From the NCBI GenBank assembly GCA_947452875.1, contig CANGEZ010000137.1, positions 1 through 6,196 on the forward strand: DNA of 6,196 bases, given 5' to 3'. The position numbers and the translations under genes were made by a program. This DNA is from Chitinophagaceae bacterium. Its GTDB lineage: Bacteria > Bacteroidota > Bacteroidia > Chitinophagales > Chitinophagaceae. This document shows positions 5,031-6,196 of this stretch, piece by piece (position 1 is the first letter of the stretch; every line of letters begins with the position of its first letter). The notes under the pieces are model-generated. The model did no database searches and had not been told where the DNA came from. It saw only the letters and a program-made list of their open reading frames with translations.

Positions 5031-5112
5031 ATTCAAAATTCAAAATTCAAAAGTAAAAATTTATATGAAATAAGATAATCGTTTTTGAATTTTTACTTTT
5101 TACTTTTGAATT
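5031..5112. repeat. Inverted copies of the dispersed repeat between carA and aroQ
   Basis: Three tandem ATTCAAA units (5031-5051) lead into AATTCAAAAGTAAAAA (5044-5059). This is the exact reverse complement of TTTTTACTTTTGAATT (5097-5112), giving a 16-bp perfect inverted repeat around a 37-base spacer. A partial extra copy, TTTTGAATTTTTACTTTT (5083-5100), precedes the right arm, so ACTTTTT appears duplicated there. The same 16-mer occurs at 3206-3221 before rplQ. The transcript could fold into a long AU-rich hairpin downstream of carA. Origin and function are unknown; a dispersed non-coding repeat is the simplest reading. Confidence 0.65.
5101..5108 (+). promoter_or_regulatory. Possible -7 element for aroQ inside the repeat
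   Basis: TACTTTTG fits TAnnTTTG and lies 32 bases before the aroQ ATG. The nearest upstream TTG (5085-5087) is only 13 bases away, shorter than the usual gap of about 17-23, so the match is incomplete. Because the octamer belongs to the repeat core, it may be coincidental. Confidence 0.25.
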
Positions 5113-5140
5113 ATAACTCCTAACACATTAATTTTCTCTA

Positions 5141-5557
5141 ATGAAAATAGCCATCATTAACGGTCCAAATCTTAATCTCTTGGGAAAGCGGGAGCCAGAT
5201 GTGTATGGCCATCAGTCGTTTGAAGAATATTTTAAACGTTTGCAAGACAAATATCCTTCAATCGAGTTTAGCTATTTTCAAAGCAATATCGAAGGAGAAA
5301 TTATCAATGAATTACAAAGGGTGGGTGAGGTGTTTCATGGCGTGATATTGAATCCTGGAGGATATACGCACACGTCTGTGGCTATAGGTGATACCATTGC
5401 TGCTGTTGCTGCAAAAGTTGTTGAAGTACACATCTCCAATATTTTTGGCAGAGAAGATTTCAGAAAAGTTTCTCATGTTTCAGCCAAAGCCAAAGGCGTG
5501 ATCAGTGGGTTGGGTTTAAGAGGCTACGAACTTGCCTTGCAATATTTTATTGAGTAA
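5141..5557 (+). CDS. aroQ: Type II 3-dehydroquinate dehydratase
   Basis: This enzyme dehydrates 3-dehydroquinate to 3-dehydroshikimate, the third step of the shikimate pathway. Type II enzymes are small dodecameric flavodoxin-like proteins, and the 138-residue length fits. It starts MKIAIINGPNLNLLGKREPD, with R17 and the catalytic Y22 in the flexible lid region. NPGGYTHTSVA (71-81) carries N71 and H77, and EVHISNIFGREDFR (95-108) carries the catalytic H97, S99 and R108. GLGLRGYELAL (123-133) closes the fold. Compared with the M. tuberculosis enzyme, these residues keep a steady offset of about 2 to 4. All key residues are present. The gene is convergent with the - strand gene, with only 6 bases between their stop codons. 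Confidence 0.96.
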   Translation: MKIAIINGPNLNLLGKREPDVYGHQSFEEYFKRLQDKYPSIEFSYFQSNIEGEIINELQRVGEVFHGVILNPGGYTHTSVAIGDTIAAVAAKVVEVHISNIFGREDFRKVSHVSAKAKGVISGLGLRGYELALQYFIE

Positions 5558-5563
5558 AAAGAT

Positions 5564-6196
5564 TTACAATTTTAATTTCCATTTTTTACTGATACTATTG
5601 ATGTTTTTCTTAAGTGCATCTACGTTAGTACGCTGTTCATTGATAAAACTATTGTCTTCAATTTTACCTAAAACATTTACCATTTCTGCTTCATTATTGT
5701 ACACCATTTTTCTGAAAGTATTTTTGTAATCCTTAGCTCTTGTGTTGTAAATTTCTTCAAACATCCATTCTTTTACGGTTATGGTTTCTTTCAATAAAGA
5801 ATAGAAAAATGCAGCAGTAAAATCTTTTGATTTCAAGTCCAAATGCTCAAGCAAAGAAGTATAAGCATGGGTTAATTTATCCATTTCATATTTTTGGCCT
5901 TGAACTTGATAGAATTTATGTATTTCTTCCCAGCTTTTTATTTTCCCTGATTTGATATTGATTTTAAGCTGATCAACCAAATCAGTTTGAATCAATTGTC
6001 CACCAACATTCATCCAATGAGAACGTTCTTTTTTTTGTTTGAGTAACTTTTTGAAACTTTCAAAATCCTGAATTTTATTTGTATTGATGATGTGTAGCAT
6101 TTGCATACAAGCATACAATTTGATCATTTTTGAAAATGTTGCCGTAGCCTGAGAGACTTTAGTAATCAAAATCTTTCTGTTGCTGTTTTCCCATCC
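5564..6196 (-). CDS. C-terminal part of a DUF4954-like protein, cut by the window edge
   Basis: The frame is open to the window edge, giving at least 210 residues that begin GWENSNRKILITKVSQ. A TTG at 6167-6169 could be read as a start, but the codons before it encode sensible sequence continuous with what follows, so this is the C-terminal end of a longer protein. It is highly charged and mostly helical by appearance, Lys/Glu-rich, with no membrane segment. SHWMNVGGQLI, WEEIHKFY and ARDYKNTFR-like (here AKDYKNTFRKMVY) blocks recall the C-terminus of the large Bacteroidota DUF4954 family, whose N-terminal part I remember as containing hexapeptide-repeat beta-helix sequence. That assignment is from memory. 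The function is unknown. It converges on aroQ with no terminator between them. Confidence 0.55.
   Translation of the reverse strand, partial: GWENSNRKILITKVSQATATFSKMIKLYACMQMLHIINTNKIQDFESFKKLLKQKKERSHWMNVGGQLIQTDLVDQLKINIKSGKIKSWEEIHKFYQVQGQKYEMDKLTHAYTSLLEHLDLKSKDFTAAFFYSLLKETITVKEWMFEEIYNTRAKDYKNTFRKMVYNNEAEMVNVLGKIEDNSFINEQRTNVDALKKNINSISKKWKLKL

Noticed and set aside
5564..6169. Complete 201-residue gene starting at TTG 6169
   Set aside because: The frame continues open to the window edge, with GWENSNRKI reading smoothly into the rest. An internal Leu codon is more likely than a start.
1..6196. Search for a defence system, mobile element, CRISPR array or novel gene cluster
   Set aside because: Every sizeable reading frame except the - strand fragment is a recognisable core gene. 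No transposase, integrase, spaced repeats or toxin-antitoxin pair is visible.

Overview
The window is a stretch of a Bacteroidota chromosome, probably from the Chitinophagaceae or a near relative. This is judged from protein style and signals, not from a search. The pointers are a TAnnTTTG-type -7 promoter element at the left edge, starts preceded by A-rich sequence instead of Shine-Dalgarno motifs, a zinc-ligand-free L36, a zinc-free S4, an L17 with a long C-terminal tail, and AT-rich composition.

Positions 1-3806 hold the 3' part of the ribosomal-protein super-operon, all on the + strand: infA (IF-1), rpmJ (L36), rpsM (S13), rpsK (S11), rpsD (S4), rpoA (RNA polymerase alpha) and rplQ (L17). 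It ends at a strong intrinsic terminator at 3832-3860. rpmJ is only 38 codons long and easily missed. The genes are separated by spacers of 36-155 bases, not overlapped, and several spacers contain inverted repeats. The most striking is directly upstream of rpsD. There an 11-pair stem and a 7-pair stem interlock as an H-type pseudoknot ending 12 bases before the start codon, which makes a candidate S4 autoregulatory site. The 155-base rpsM-rpsK spacer contains a perfect 10-bp hairpin, two mutually exclusive stems and an orphan AGGAGGG.

Positions 3886-5557 hold two metabolic genes on the + strand. carA encodes the glutaminase subunit of carbamoyl-phosphate synthase and has its own likely short-leader promoter. 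aroQ encodes type II 3-dehydroquinate dehydratase. The carA-aroQ spacer carries a 16-bp perfect inverted repeat of TTTTTACTTTTGAATT. The same 16-mer occurs in the rpoA-rplQ spacer, so this looks like a dispersed intergenic repeat, and each copy contains a TACTTTTG promoter-like octamer.

Positions 5564-6196 hold the C-terminal part of a helical protein on the - strand, convergent with aroQ and open at the window edge. It resembles the C-terminus of Bacteroidota DUF4954-type proteins.

The protein-coding content is ordinary core genome. I see no defence system, mobile element, CRISPR array or structural-RNA gene. The interesting material is in the spacers.
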